Shown piece by piece: positions 35,001 through 47,000 of a DNA stretch of 64,000 bases. Within the stretch, counting starts at the first letter, position 1. Each line of letters opens with the position of its first letter. The stretch lies in contig OZ026595.1 of the NCBI GenBank assembly GCA_964020085.1, forward strand, positions 9,185,916 through 9,249,915, given 5' to 3'. This stretch comes from Micromussa lordhowensis. Taxonomy: Eukaryota; Cnidaria; Anthozoa; Scleractinia; Lobophylliidae. A program made the position numbers and the translations under genes. The notes under the pieces are model-generated. The model did not search any database. It saw only the letters and a list, made by a program, of their open reading frames with translations, and had not been told where the DNA came from.

Positions 35001-38000
35001 TTGCTTGTAAACCCGGGCTATCTTTTAACCCTCTTGCTAGGGTTACCCTGGCAGTAGGGTTACCCTACCTGCTTGTAAACAGGGCCTAAACGCGAACGAC
35101 GCGCCAAAAAAACTATGATAAACAATTCTTTGGCTAAAGAAAGAGTATTTTACCGTTTAAATGAATGATTTGTGTCAAATAGAACAGGAGATATCATTTT
35201 TTTCGACGGAGATCTTCAGAACGCTTCAAGCTTGAAATATTTCGCAACTTGCCGACGCGTGCCGTAACTGAGAATAAATAAACAACTAACGTAAGCGGTG
35301 CACTATTGAAAGTTTGATAAACAATTCTTCCGTCAAGGAAAGATTATTTTAAATCTTTGTCAAATATAACCGGAGATATCATTTTTTCGACGAGGATCTA
35401 TACAACGCTTCAGACAGCAGTAGTAAACATTTCGCGAATGACTTGGCGACGCGTGCCGCAACAAAGATCTTTCCTTGTAAAAACAAAAAAATAGAAAACA
35501 GCGTGTTAAAAGAGGGAGTGGAAGCGACTGTTTCAATTTTAGTTCCATTTTTGGTAGTTAAAGATCGAGCAAATGTTGAAAAACGGTCGTTTGTCGGTGA
35601 ATTTACGCCGTGATCGAAAACTCGGAAAATGATAGCTTTCATTGATCAGCATGACATTTTAACCATATGCAAATTTAGCTAGCTTTTTCATTCCCACAAA
35701 TGTCCTTTGTTTGACAAACAATGCTTCAAATAAAGAAACTTATGGGAATGTATAACAAAGGGCCATATACGCGCGTATTGACATACGCGTATACGCAAAA
35801 TACGCACGTATAAAATGCGTATGCGCAGTTCGGATATATCTGAGCTGCACTGTACATGTAAATGAAGGGATACATGTACATTGTACATGTACCTGTCAAC
35901 AAATACTACAGGAACAGTTCAAGCATACATGTGAAGTTGAAGTTGAAGTTTAGTTACTTGGCATGTAAGATTGATTGAAGGCTTTATTATGAATTTTGTT
36001 AACTGTTGAAATTTCTGCATAATCGGTGTGTTTTTTTGCGTAATCGGTGCATTTTTCTGTCTTTCCCCTGAAAATTCCCTTGTGATTTGTTATTTTTTCC
36101 ACATCCTGTCAGATGGCATGTATTTGAATGTTCACTTGGATTTCTTAGCTTTATGGCAGTGTGTTTGTTACATTTGATACATTTTTTTTTTTTGCAATAC
36201 ACCTGTACTTAAAACATCTGCCCGAGGGGCTCCTAATGTTATGGGTGAACTTGAAGAATTGTACATGTAGTTAACTCACAAAGCAACAAGTTTGTTATGA
36301 GAGTGAGGGTCAACGCAACAGGTGACTCAAAACATGATGACGATCCTCTGTGACACACAACTGTTATTTACATGTAGACTGCAGAGTGATTATTTTTTTT
36401 ACAAAAAAAGCTCCAACTGAAAAGGATGAATTATTTTTCTCACTGCTTTGAGCCAAAGAGTTCAGCCATCAGCTAGGGTCTAGACCCTATTCATAAAATT
36501 TAATGGCTGCCAATTTAAAATCTTTTGTATGCATTTAAATTAGCCTACCTAACCTTGTTTAAAGGTAAAAATTCTTTTGAATTATCAACTCAAAAATGCG
36601 GTTAGTTGGGCTACATGTACATGTAATTTTAATACTTTCAAAATTTAATTGGCAGCTACATTGTATTTATGGATAGGGTCTATAGAATGACTTGATAAAC
36701 AGGTATATGTACATGTATACAAATTCTTGAAACTAACATAATGATTTAAATCTATGGAAATCACTTACAAGAACTAATAGTTCATCTGGTGACCTGAAGG
36801 GCTAAACTGTATCAAATGTATTGATTTAGTTCTTATATTTTATTGATGTAGCTGAAGATGAACGTCCAGCAGCATATTATGCCACAGCTGCAGGACCTGA
36901 ATCAATACCTAGAGATCGACTTCAACCCTCTTCAGCTCTGCACCAGGGTGAATGCCTTCTTTGAGTTCCTGCTTGAGAATGAAGAACTGGAGCTGTCTCA
37001 GTACATCAAACCCTTGCAGGAGGTGGCCATCGTGAGACTGTTAAAACAGGTACATGTACATGTACTGTCCTGTGAGGCTGCTTGATTCAGTTCTTTTAGT
37101 TCTTGCTGTACATGATTGTACATGACTGTACACTGTACATCATTTGAGGGTTTTATGTTAAGACTTGAAAACAAGATCATCGTGAGTCGGAAAGGTGTAT
37201 GTGCGTGAAGTGTGGTATCTATTTACAATAATGATTTGATTTAGCACCCAGGGCATTGTTATTAAGGGCGGGGTGCTCACTTCTTTTTGAACATAAACAT
37301 CTGAATGCAAGACAAAACGTTAATGAATGACAACAAGTTTTCCAACTCGAGCTGTAAAAATAGAGGTTCTGTGAGTCATAATAACATCAAGTTCATGCAA
37401 GAAAAAGCAGACTTTATACAGTAATTCACCTATCTAACCAGTGACCTACATTGTATTCCATGTCATGAACACTACTTTTTCTATGGGGATGTTTATTGGA
37501 TAAGAGGTGCTTATTAAACGCTGTTCTCAATGAGGAGAACCTTCTAGAAAGAGGGTGCTTATTGGAAGCAGAATGCTAAATCAAATCATTACCGTACTGC
37601 TTTGCTTTGCAATTGTGATGTTTAAGAAGTGGTGTGACTTCTGTGGTGGCTTACCCAGTTGCCCAAAGTTACAGTACAGGGTACTACATTGTATACTGTA
37701 GTAATTAAAAAAGTAGAAATTGAGAAAGCAAATGGAAAGGACGTATTAGAAATTTATTGTCACCCTTGTTCTTCGATCAATATTAAACCTCTGTTTTGTT
37801 TTAAGGTGTCTCAAGTGTACCAGACAGTTGAGTTTTCTCGGTTGTTGTCATTAGTGCCATTTGCTTCAGAGTTTCAGCTGGAAAGAGCCATTGTGGATGT
37901 TGCCCTGCAAAATGAACTACAGGTATAATTTACAGTGAAATTCTTGATCTAGTGAAAACTCAGGTTTACAATGTATATACCAGTTGGTAAAATACAATGT

Positions 38001-41000
38001 AGCCTGAGTCCCTGTTCAAGAGTAACTGAAGCAGATGTTTGTACCCAATATTTCCACATCAGTTTAATTAACTAATAATCATAAAATTAAAAGATAAGTA
38101 CACAATATACAGATTACTCGAAATGACAATAACAATATTGAGAAAACCCATTGTAGAGCATCCAGTCCGTGAGCAGTTTAGATGGGAGATGTGAGTCTTA
38201 TGTGGTAAAAAGTGTGTTTTGTGTTTTCAATCCTGACTTTGTTTTGTTGTAGGTGCGCATTGATCACAGAACTAAAGCCATCAGTTTTGGACTTGACTTA
38301 CATGTGGCCCACAAAGAGGAGGTGCCAGAAGGACCTTACCTGCAGGTATGATCTGCAGAGAAATTCTCCTACCAGGCAACAGTTATATGTGTAGGTTGTC
38401 ACTGATTTGGGCCTGGGCCAGGGAAATTAAAAGCAAAGTTAGACCATAAATTAGCTACATGTCCCTTTCACCGAGTCAATCTTGTTGTGGACGGTGAAAT
38501 CAGTGGGTAATCAGTGATAAGTATGGGTTATTGACCAAGTGTGAGGTCAAGATGGCTGGATATTGGTCAAGTTCTTTTTTTGCGTGTTTATGGACCGAGA
38601 TGAAGTCGAGGTCGATAAACACGCAAAAAAAACGAAGCCAATACCAAGCCATCTTGACCGAACAAGCTTGGGCAATAAAGGATTATTTTATTATATGGCT
38701 TTCGGGGAAAATTTTTCTTGCGGGACAAGGCGGGTAGTCCCGAGCGGGCAAGATAGCTCCATCTTGCCTGCTCAGGTAGCCAATCACAGCACAGGATTTG
38801 ATTCATCTTGCCCGCTCACGGAGCTAGCCATATAATAAGGTCAGATATTGATTATTTTTAAGGTACTCATAGTAACAATGACAATGACTCTATACAACAT
38901 TTCTTAAAGTACAAATATTGCACCAGGGTGAAAGGTTGTGTTACTGAATCTCTGGGTCAATTGTCGTACATTTTGGAAGGGCATGTTAGTTACATGTACA
39001 TTGCCTTGTGTAATCAGTTGTCAGTGTTTCAGCCTGAAAATTTTACTCAAGGGCCAATGAGGCCCTGAAGACCTTTTTTAGGGGCCAATTTTTTAGAAAA
39101 GGGGCCAATAAATAATAAGAAAATTATTGAAAGCTACGTGTACAGAAGGAAAAAATGCATCAGGGTACCAAGGAAAAGAAAGCAGTTTATTAGGATCTGT
39201 GATAACATTTAATAGTAAATGTACATAAGCACTTTTTGAAGTGTTTCTACTTGAGAGAACAATCCATAGGCATACATGACGTAGTCAATGATCAAGGGTT
39301 TGCAATGCATTAAACTTAATTTATTTTTAGTATTTTTATTGATTACATTTTAGATAATGTTGTAAATGTTTTTAATTTAATCAATTTTGATTGTAGTTAT
39401 TAGTAACTTTAGTAATTTAAATAATATTGTAATAATAATTGTTCCTGAAAAGCCCCATTGGGGAGGTGACAATAAAGACGTATGTATGTACAGGTATATC
39501 GCTATTTCAAACACAGTCAATACAGCCAAGCAAAAGGGTGAATAGCATTCTTTTCTTATGTTGAATGTTTTAGAAGCAAAGATCTGTGAATATGATTTTC
39601 TAGAAGGACAATGCGACAGTGACTGTTATTGACTGTCAACACAGAGAAATGTAGTCCCCATTATAGAGACTAAACCAGAATTTTTGGTCCCCAAGGATGA
39701 AATGTTAGTTGCATTAATTTGGAGACCTGGGATGGCTTTTGAAACGCTTTGAAACACATCACGGGCTTTGTTAAACATGCAGTCTATTTTTCTAGGGGCC
39801 ATCTCTGGTTGCAATGCCAGATTCCCGCAATGGCGCAGTCTGGTGGAAACACTGAGCTGTGCTAACATTCTTATGCCTTAAGTTTTAGCTGACAGGTTTG
39901 AATATATCTAAGTAGCCTTTCTCGTTATTGTATGCTTTAATTTATTGTTTGTTGCAGTCAATGCCATCAGAGCGTCTAAGAAATCAGTTGACACTGATGT
40001 CTACGGCATTGCACAAGGCAATCACCAAAATACAACCTGAGGCCATCAAGGTGCGTAACGTCTTTTTAATGAGAAGTGTGTTCACTGGACACTCGTGTGA
40101 ATTCCCCATGGAAACTCAATGCACTTCAGCTTAGAGGGTTGCCTTCCAAGGGGGGTGTTACTCTAGAACGTTTCACATGGGGAGGCTCTGCCTTGTGTTC
40201 CAACCCCTTACACTTTTGTATACCACTTTGACAGGAAATGTACCCCTCTAACATACACCTGTACTTACTTAACCCAAGGAATGAAGTTAACAAACAATAT
40301 TACACTTGAACATCAAGCATTGCCAGGAGATATGTAAACCAAAAACAAGTACTGTCAATTCATGTTTTGTGGGAGTCGGGAGACCTCAACTTGTGAAATC
40401 CCTACCCTTCAGTACATGTACACCTGAAGCCTGAGAAAGGTACAGTGTAGCCCTTTTGGTCAGAGGCTCCCCGTATAGGCCATTAAAGGGAGTACCCTCT
40501 CCCCAGGGGGGTTACTTACATGTAAGTGCTAGTTCTTAGAATTTAGTGATACCGGTATTATCTTTATTCTGTTCACCTGTCTGCTAGACCAGGTAATGGC
40601 AGAGCAAGGAGAAGTCTTACATTGATCAGCACTAACAAATTAAGGGAATCAGTAACATGTACATGTCAACTTGCGGATTCTTTTCGGTTTCTGTTGAAAC
40701 TTGCTGTGTATGATGATAAATTTAAGACATCAACTTGTCCTAGCATCCACCATTGTGATGAGGAGAAGATTTAACCACCCATAGGCTGATTAACAGCAAG
40801 CCTCAGGATCTTCCTTCCTCCTTGTTAAGTAGCCTTTAGAAGTTATTACTCATTCGAAGTTTTTGTCTTTTTCGTTTTCATGGTAATCTCATTTCTATGG
40901 AAATACATTTGTGTGGACTTCAATATGAGTAGGTAAGAGTTGTGCAGAGTGTCTTGTGTACAAGTGAAGCTGGACATGTTGATCCAGCTACATGTAGTGC

Positions 41001-44000
41001 CTACTGTGTTTAACATTAGTTCACTTTGCCCCCTCTCTTCCCAGAGTCAATCTTTGAGTTGACCCTTCAGGCATGCTGTAAATGTGATGTACTAACCTAA
41101 ATGTCATTCTCACTACTGCCAAGAGAAATTCTAACTAGCAAGAGAAGTTTAAAATTAAATTAACCCTTTCCCAACCAAGGACCTACATGTGTGTCATACA
41201 TCCTCTCTTGTGTCGCACAACCACTGACGACTTATATACACGTCCCCACACAAAGACATTACTGAGAGCTTGGTTGTTTACATTAGCTTAATTGAATACA
41301 TTATCCCTGGTTTGGGAGAAAAATCATTATGGCTGCCGGTTTGGTGTTTGGCCATGGTATGGAAACATTTAACACAATGGTGTCATCTCTTACAGTACTT
41401 AATCTGTAATTTCAAATTCCCCAAAAGTTTTCCCCAAAAGACTACACTTTCTCGGCGGGTAAGTTGGAGGACAGAACCATTAGCCCTACTGCAAAATCCA
41501 CCAATGTCGGGCAGCCAGCCATGACTTCTTTGCACGTTGACTTGTCTGTGTATTGTGCTGCAAGTGATGACTGATTTTTACATCACTGTCCTAGCATCCA
41601 ACTTGTATTGAGGAGAATCTAACCACCCATAGTCTGATGCAGCACTGCCTGTCCTCGTCAACTCTTCCTTTGGAACCTTTTCCATATCTAAGTATTGTTT
41701 GTTTCTACATCATTCCCAGCAAAAGTGTCAAGAGGAACAGCAAAGGATTGTCCAGGTGTACTTGCGCTCTTCAAAGAAGGAACACAAGCAGATGCTGGAG
41801 AGGAAGGCTGTGATTGAGGCTCGCAAAGAATATCTGGAGTCGCTTCATGTTAAAAGGGCAAGTGTTTCATAAAAAAGCTATTACTATTGATATTACAAAA
41901 ATAATAGTGAGTCTACATGTAAGTATGGCATATTTTTTTTAGCAAAGTGTAAACAGCAAAAAGCCTCCATATCAATCCAACACAAAAAAACACTTATTTA
42001 CAGCAAATACAATATTACCATTTTCACTTCAGTGTGCCAACAGCTAAAGACAGATGGCAATTAAAGTTATCAATTTTTTGTGTGCCATAAAGGTCATTTT
42101 TTAGTGTCTTGCACTTTGGTTAGCGTGTCACTTCTTTCTCTTGTTTCTGTCTTAGTAACATTTTACTCTTGGTTGGCTTGTTTGCCCTTTAGAAATCAAA
42201 CTTCCAAGTCCTTGAAAAGTGAACTGACACTTGAAAGTACTGTACTCCTTGAAATGTGTTGTATCATTAATGATTCCTTATTCTGTGGTAAAAAGACAAA
42301 TTTGTCTGATAGTGCAATGTGAACTTAGTGTTGTTTTTATCATACTTAGAAGCAAAGATGTTGCTGTACAAAAAAATAAGTGAAGTATTAAAAAAAGGTT
42401 GTTTGGTAGTCTGCTAGTTTCACCAACAGTACTTGCGTAACAGTACAAGTAGATAAACTACCAAAGCACATTTAAAATGCACGCATGCACACTTTTTGTG
42501 TTACTAACATGTTTCTAAAACTGCTTGTGAAAGTGCTTTCTATGTGTATTTACGTGGAATTCTTGGACTTCCAAAACCTCTCCGTGGAGGAAAATGCTCA
42601 TTTGTCTGTAATTGTATGTAACTCAGGAGCGAGAAGAACAGAAGATGTTGAGGTTACAGCAAAAAGAGAATTTAGAAGCAGAACAGAAGCGTCTCAATGA
42701 GGAGAGACAGAAGAGGGAGGTACTGAGAAGAAAGCAAGAGCTTCAGGAGATCGAGAAGAAGCAGGCCATGGACAAGATTGCCGCGCTCAAGAAAACTACT
42801 GTTGGTGCCAAGGCTCTAAAGGACTTAACAGAGGAGGTCAGAGATTAAACGTTCATCTTGTTAATAGTGAATAATTTATGCTTACAGTAGATGCGTCACA
42901 TCTGGGGAATTCTCTATACTGTCTGAATGGCAATTGTTGAATATTGCTTTGTTTTCTCTGATTAAAAGGAATGGACCATAAGGAACAATGCATAACTATG
43001 AGGGAAGCTTTCTCACAATAGTGGTTTACAAGGTCCAAACTAATACTAGAATTTCAAGTACAACTAAGATAGAAATGCAACGATCTCATTCAAAATACTA
43101 AGTACTGTAGAATGTGGTTGCGCTTCTGGGTTGTACTGTGATGTTTGTTTTGGATGGTAATATTGTTGTCTTTATGGTGAACAGGAAATTGAAGCCATGG
43201 ATGCAGATGATATCCTGGCCAGACAAGTGGAACAATTAGACAAAGAAAAGAAAGAGCTGCAGATAAGACTCAAGACTCAAGAGAAGAAGGTAAAGCACAC
43301 GTGTAGTTGTCACCCTTCCAAGGCATCGCAGTGACTACAGCTACTACCCCCTACTCCTCCAGGCCCCAAAAAACAAACCCCCAAAAAGAGACCCCCCCAA
43401 AAAAAAATAATAATAATAAAAATAAAAACAGAGAATGATAAATCCTCACAAGAGCAGAAAATGTCTTGAGGCACTTACATGTTGCAGTACATGTAGTTTT
43501 GTAAAATTGCTAACAAATTGAAACTGTTCATTGCTTGCCCGTGTTTATTTTACTCTTAGTCGCCTCACATTCTAATGAATTCCTACCATTTCTTTGTTGA
43601 TTACTTTGACATAAGATCAAACCGTTGTTGAACGTTTTTAGATTTTGTCTTGGTTCCTGCATGTATTTGTGCCAGATACAGTACAGACTCCAGCTTAATT
43701 TCAGTTTGTCCTTCTTTTGACCTGTCTTGTGTACTGTCTCGTTACATGTACATGTGGTCTAAGATTCCCTTTGTTCTTTGGTGACTTCTGCCAGTGAACT
43801 GCACTTGCCCAGGTTTGCTAATCTTGACTTCATCTCGGTCTAGATGGATTACCTTGCACGAGCAATGCGAGTGGAGGAGATTCCTAAGCTAAACCAGCAG
43901 TATGAAGAACATCTTGTGCAGGACAAACAGTTCTGGGAAGATCAAGAGGAGGAAAGGGTAATTGACATTGTGTCTATAAATTATTAACACATACCAGCTC

Positions 44001-47000
44001 AACACTCTTTGTCGCTTAAAGGAGTTGCCCATCTTGAAACGTTTAGCCTAAAATTTTCAATTTCGTCGTTTCTAATCCGTGTTAATCTTCTCCATCCTTA
44101 ACCACCCTTGTTCCTTTGTGGCTTATTATGATCTCTTTGGTGTTTTTCTATCTTGGTAGATTTTTATTTTCAGGTTTCCTTCGATTTAAAGATCATCTTG
44201 TAATGACCAAAATAACTGAAATCAACTTGACTGAACTCCTATAAGCGAATACATGTTAAACGTTTTGGAACAACATTATGCTGGCAGTGATTTCTGTCTG
44301 CAGACATTATTGGCTGTTCCAAAATCTAGTGTTCATCTATTTCAAGAAGTAAACAGTATACAAAAGCCATTCATTTACCGATATTTCTGCTGTTTCTGTT
44401 TAAAAGAAAGAAAATCTCTGGACCAGAATAATCTGTTTTGTTTCAGGCCCCATCCACATCACGCCAGAGGAATTTGAAAACGCAACAATCACCGGTCACT
44501 GTTGGATTTGTGTTTGAGGAAAACTCGCTCAGGGAAATCGCTTAATTATCGCGACCACGTCGTTTTCGAAAGGCTCCTTTTTCAAGATGTTTTTCGTCCA
44601 CGCTAAAACCCAAAGCCGGCGTTTTCGAATTCGCCCGGTTTGAAGAGCGTTTTCATAAAGCTCCCGCGTTTTCAGAAAGAAAGGTGCGTTTTCAAATCCC
44701 TCCGGTGTATTGTGGACGCTGCCTGACTCTAAATTTTCCCATTTTGTCGACATATCAGATCAGTAAAGCTGTGACTGAGCATACGAAGTTGGTTGAAACC
44801 AGTGGACGACTTCAGCGCATGGTGCCAGAAAAAGATGCTTTTGTGGATAATCTCTTCAAGGCTCGCCAAGCAGCTCATGAGGTGAATACAACACAGATAG
44901 ACGCAAACAACTCTTATTTGTTTGTTTGGAATGGGCAGATAGATTGCATGCTATCATCAGAACGATTGAAGTTTCAGCGACAGCTCTGTAATAACGCACA
45001 GGGGAAACTTGAGGAATCCCGCCAATTTGCTGAAGTCTCTTTAAGGCTCATTAACCATTGGCCTACTGTACCTCGTAACAATCTATCATGTTTAAGTTTG
45101 TAACAAGGCATCTATACTAGCTTTGCCGATTCTGCCTTCATGTACTTGTGTTTCAATTATTGCCCACTGCTTTATAGGAGTTGTAATATTCAGCGAAGAG
45201 AAACTAGGCCTTATCAAGTGCAGTGGAACCCTGGCTTATGGCCACCTCGTAAATAAGAGCACTTTATTTTGGCCGGAACAAACGTTCAGTCAGTCATTTT
45301 CTTATTCCAAAACCCCATTTAACACGGCCACCCCGTTAATATGCGTAACGGCCAGATATTTGCCGCCCGCTGGTGACCGGGTTAGCAGGGTTGTACTGTA
45401 TAGCGCGCGAGCGTATGAAGAGCCAATTTTTCTTTGCAGGAAAAGATGAACGAATTCCAAAAACGCCTGGATGAGGCCCGGAAGCAACGCATGGAAGAGC
45501 GCAGAAAATTACGCATTGCGGAGCGCAAGGTAAAGCGAAGGACTGAAAAGGAAGAAAAGGAAAAGAAGGAGAAAGAAGAAAGGGAAAAAAGAGGTATAAA
45601 TTGTTGAGATAAATGAATATCTTCCACGGATCTTCCGCTGTTCCGCAAGAAAAAAAATCCTTATCTTATCGACCCAATGCAAAAATGGCTGCCATTGATT
45701 TTTGTCACCGAGAAGAAGTATTGTCAACAGAAACAAATCGCTTTATCATGCTGATTAAGTCAAAAGGAATCACTGTATGAAGTTTTAAAGCTATCTTCCT
45801 ATCTGACTGGAAGTTACAGGGGCATATATTATGTCAAAACTTTGCCATCTTTAACCCCCAAACAACAAAATTTCTCAGAATACTGTATTATTTCATTTCC
45901 TATTGTTACATCATAAGTGGTTGAAGAAACTTAACCAGATAACGAAAGTCAATGGCAGCCGTTTTTGCATAAGGTCCATTGATGGTTCTGAACGGAGTAA
46001 AAGGATTTCTTGCAGCTCCCATTGATACTGTAGCAAGTGCTTTGTGGTATTGAACGACCAGTAGGTGGAACGCTTAAAAAGAGCAATTGTCTTTCTTCCC
46101 ATCAGAGCTCGAAGAGGCTGAGGAGAAGGCGCGTAAAGAGAAGGAGGACAAAGAACGTGAGTATCGTGAGCATATCGCTCGGCTGGACGAGTTGGAACGC
46201 AAGCGACGAGAAAGAGAGAAGGAGATTGAAGAGAAGGAAACTCTGTCTCGAAGCAAACCGGAGACTGATCGAGATGGTCCAGCCAGGCCAGTGGAGCGTG
46301 ACAGAGACGGAGGTGACAGGTGGCGTCCACCTCGCCGGGAAATGAAGGATGAAAGAGGTGAGCTACATGTAGCTCGGTTGTTCACATTGTTCAGTTAGGA
46401 GCCAAGCCAGTTGGCTGTCTCGTTTGGACGGTTAAAGTAATGTGAAGGTGACCCGTGGTCTTCAAGAATAGCTTTGTTCCAAGCATAAAAATACCACTGA
46501 ATAAAGGAAAATGAAAAGTGTAAGCCTGCAAGCGCACATAAGCACTGCTCTATAGCCTTATTTTGAATGGTCACACATCAGGATTTCTTACACAGTCTAA
46601 AATTTGAGCTTGACGTAACTGACCCAAGTAGAGTGAAAGTGCTAACAGAAGGTAACATTTTGTGTCCGAGTCAATGTGAATTAGAGTGAAGTCTTTTAGC
46701 TTATTTCGTCCATGTTGTGTTTTCATAAGGAAGAGACGAGCCAAAAGTTGGTGCACCATGGGGGCGCGATGATCATGAACGTGAACGTGATGGTCTACCA
46801 CCAGGCCGTGATGAGGAGCGTAATCAGGAACGTGATTGGCGTCGTGGCGGTGATAGCAGAGATGACCGTTTCCGTGATGAGCGTTCTCGCGATGATCGTT
46901 CCCGCGATGATCGTCCCCGCGATGAGCGTTCCCGTGACGATAGTTTCCGTGATGAGCGTTCTCGTGACGAGCGTCCCCGTGATGATCGCTCCCGTGACTC

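Larger units (their letters stand above)
32956..35854. mobile_element. Tc1/mariner-type non-autonomous element in eIF3A intron 7
   Basis: CAGTGCAGCTCAGATATGTC begins at 32958 and the inverse GATATATCTGAGCTGCACTG ends at 35852, each bordered by TA. CAGTG termini with TA duplication are the Tc1/mariner hallmark. Subterminal runs of TACGCGTATACGCG-type repeats occur inside both ends (32990-33085 and 35765-35825). The centre is a tandem array of about 216-bp units and no transposase is recognisable. About 2.9 kb in total. Confidence 0.75.

Noticed and set aside
45440..45538. Ending eIF3A exon 17 at the GTAAAG after GAGCGCAAG
   Set aside because: Only read-through to the GTATAAAT donor at 45594 gives phase agreement with the next exon ([10 protein letters not shown]).
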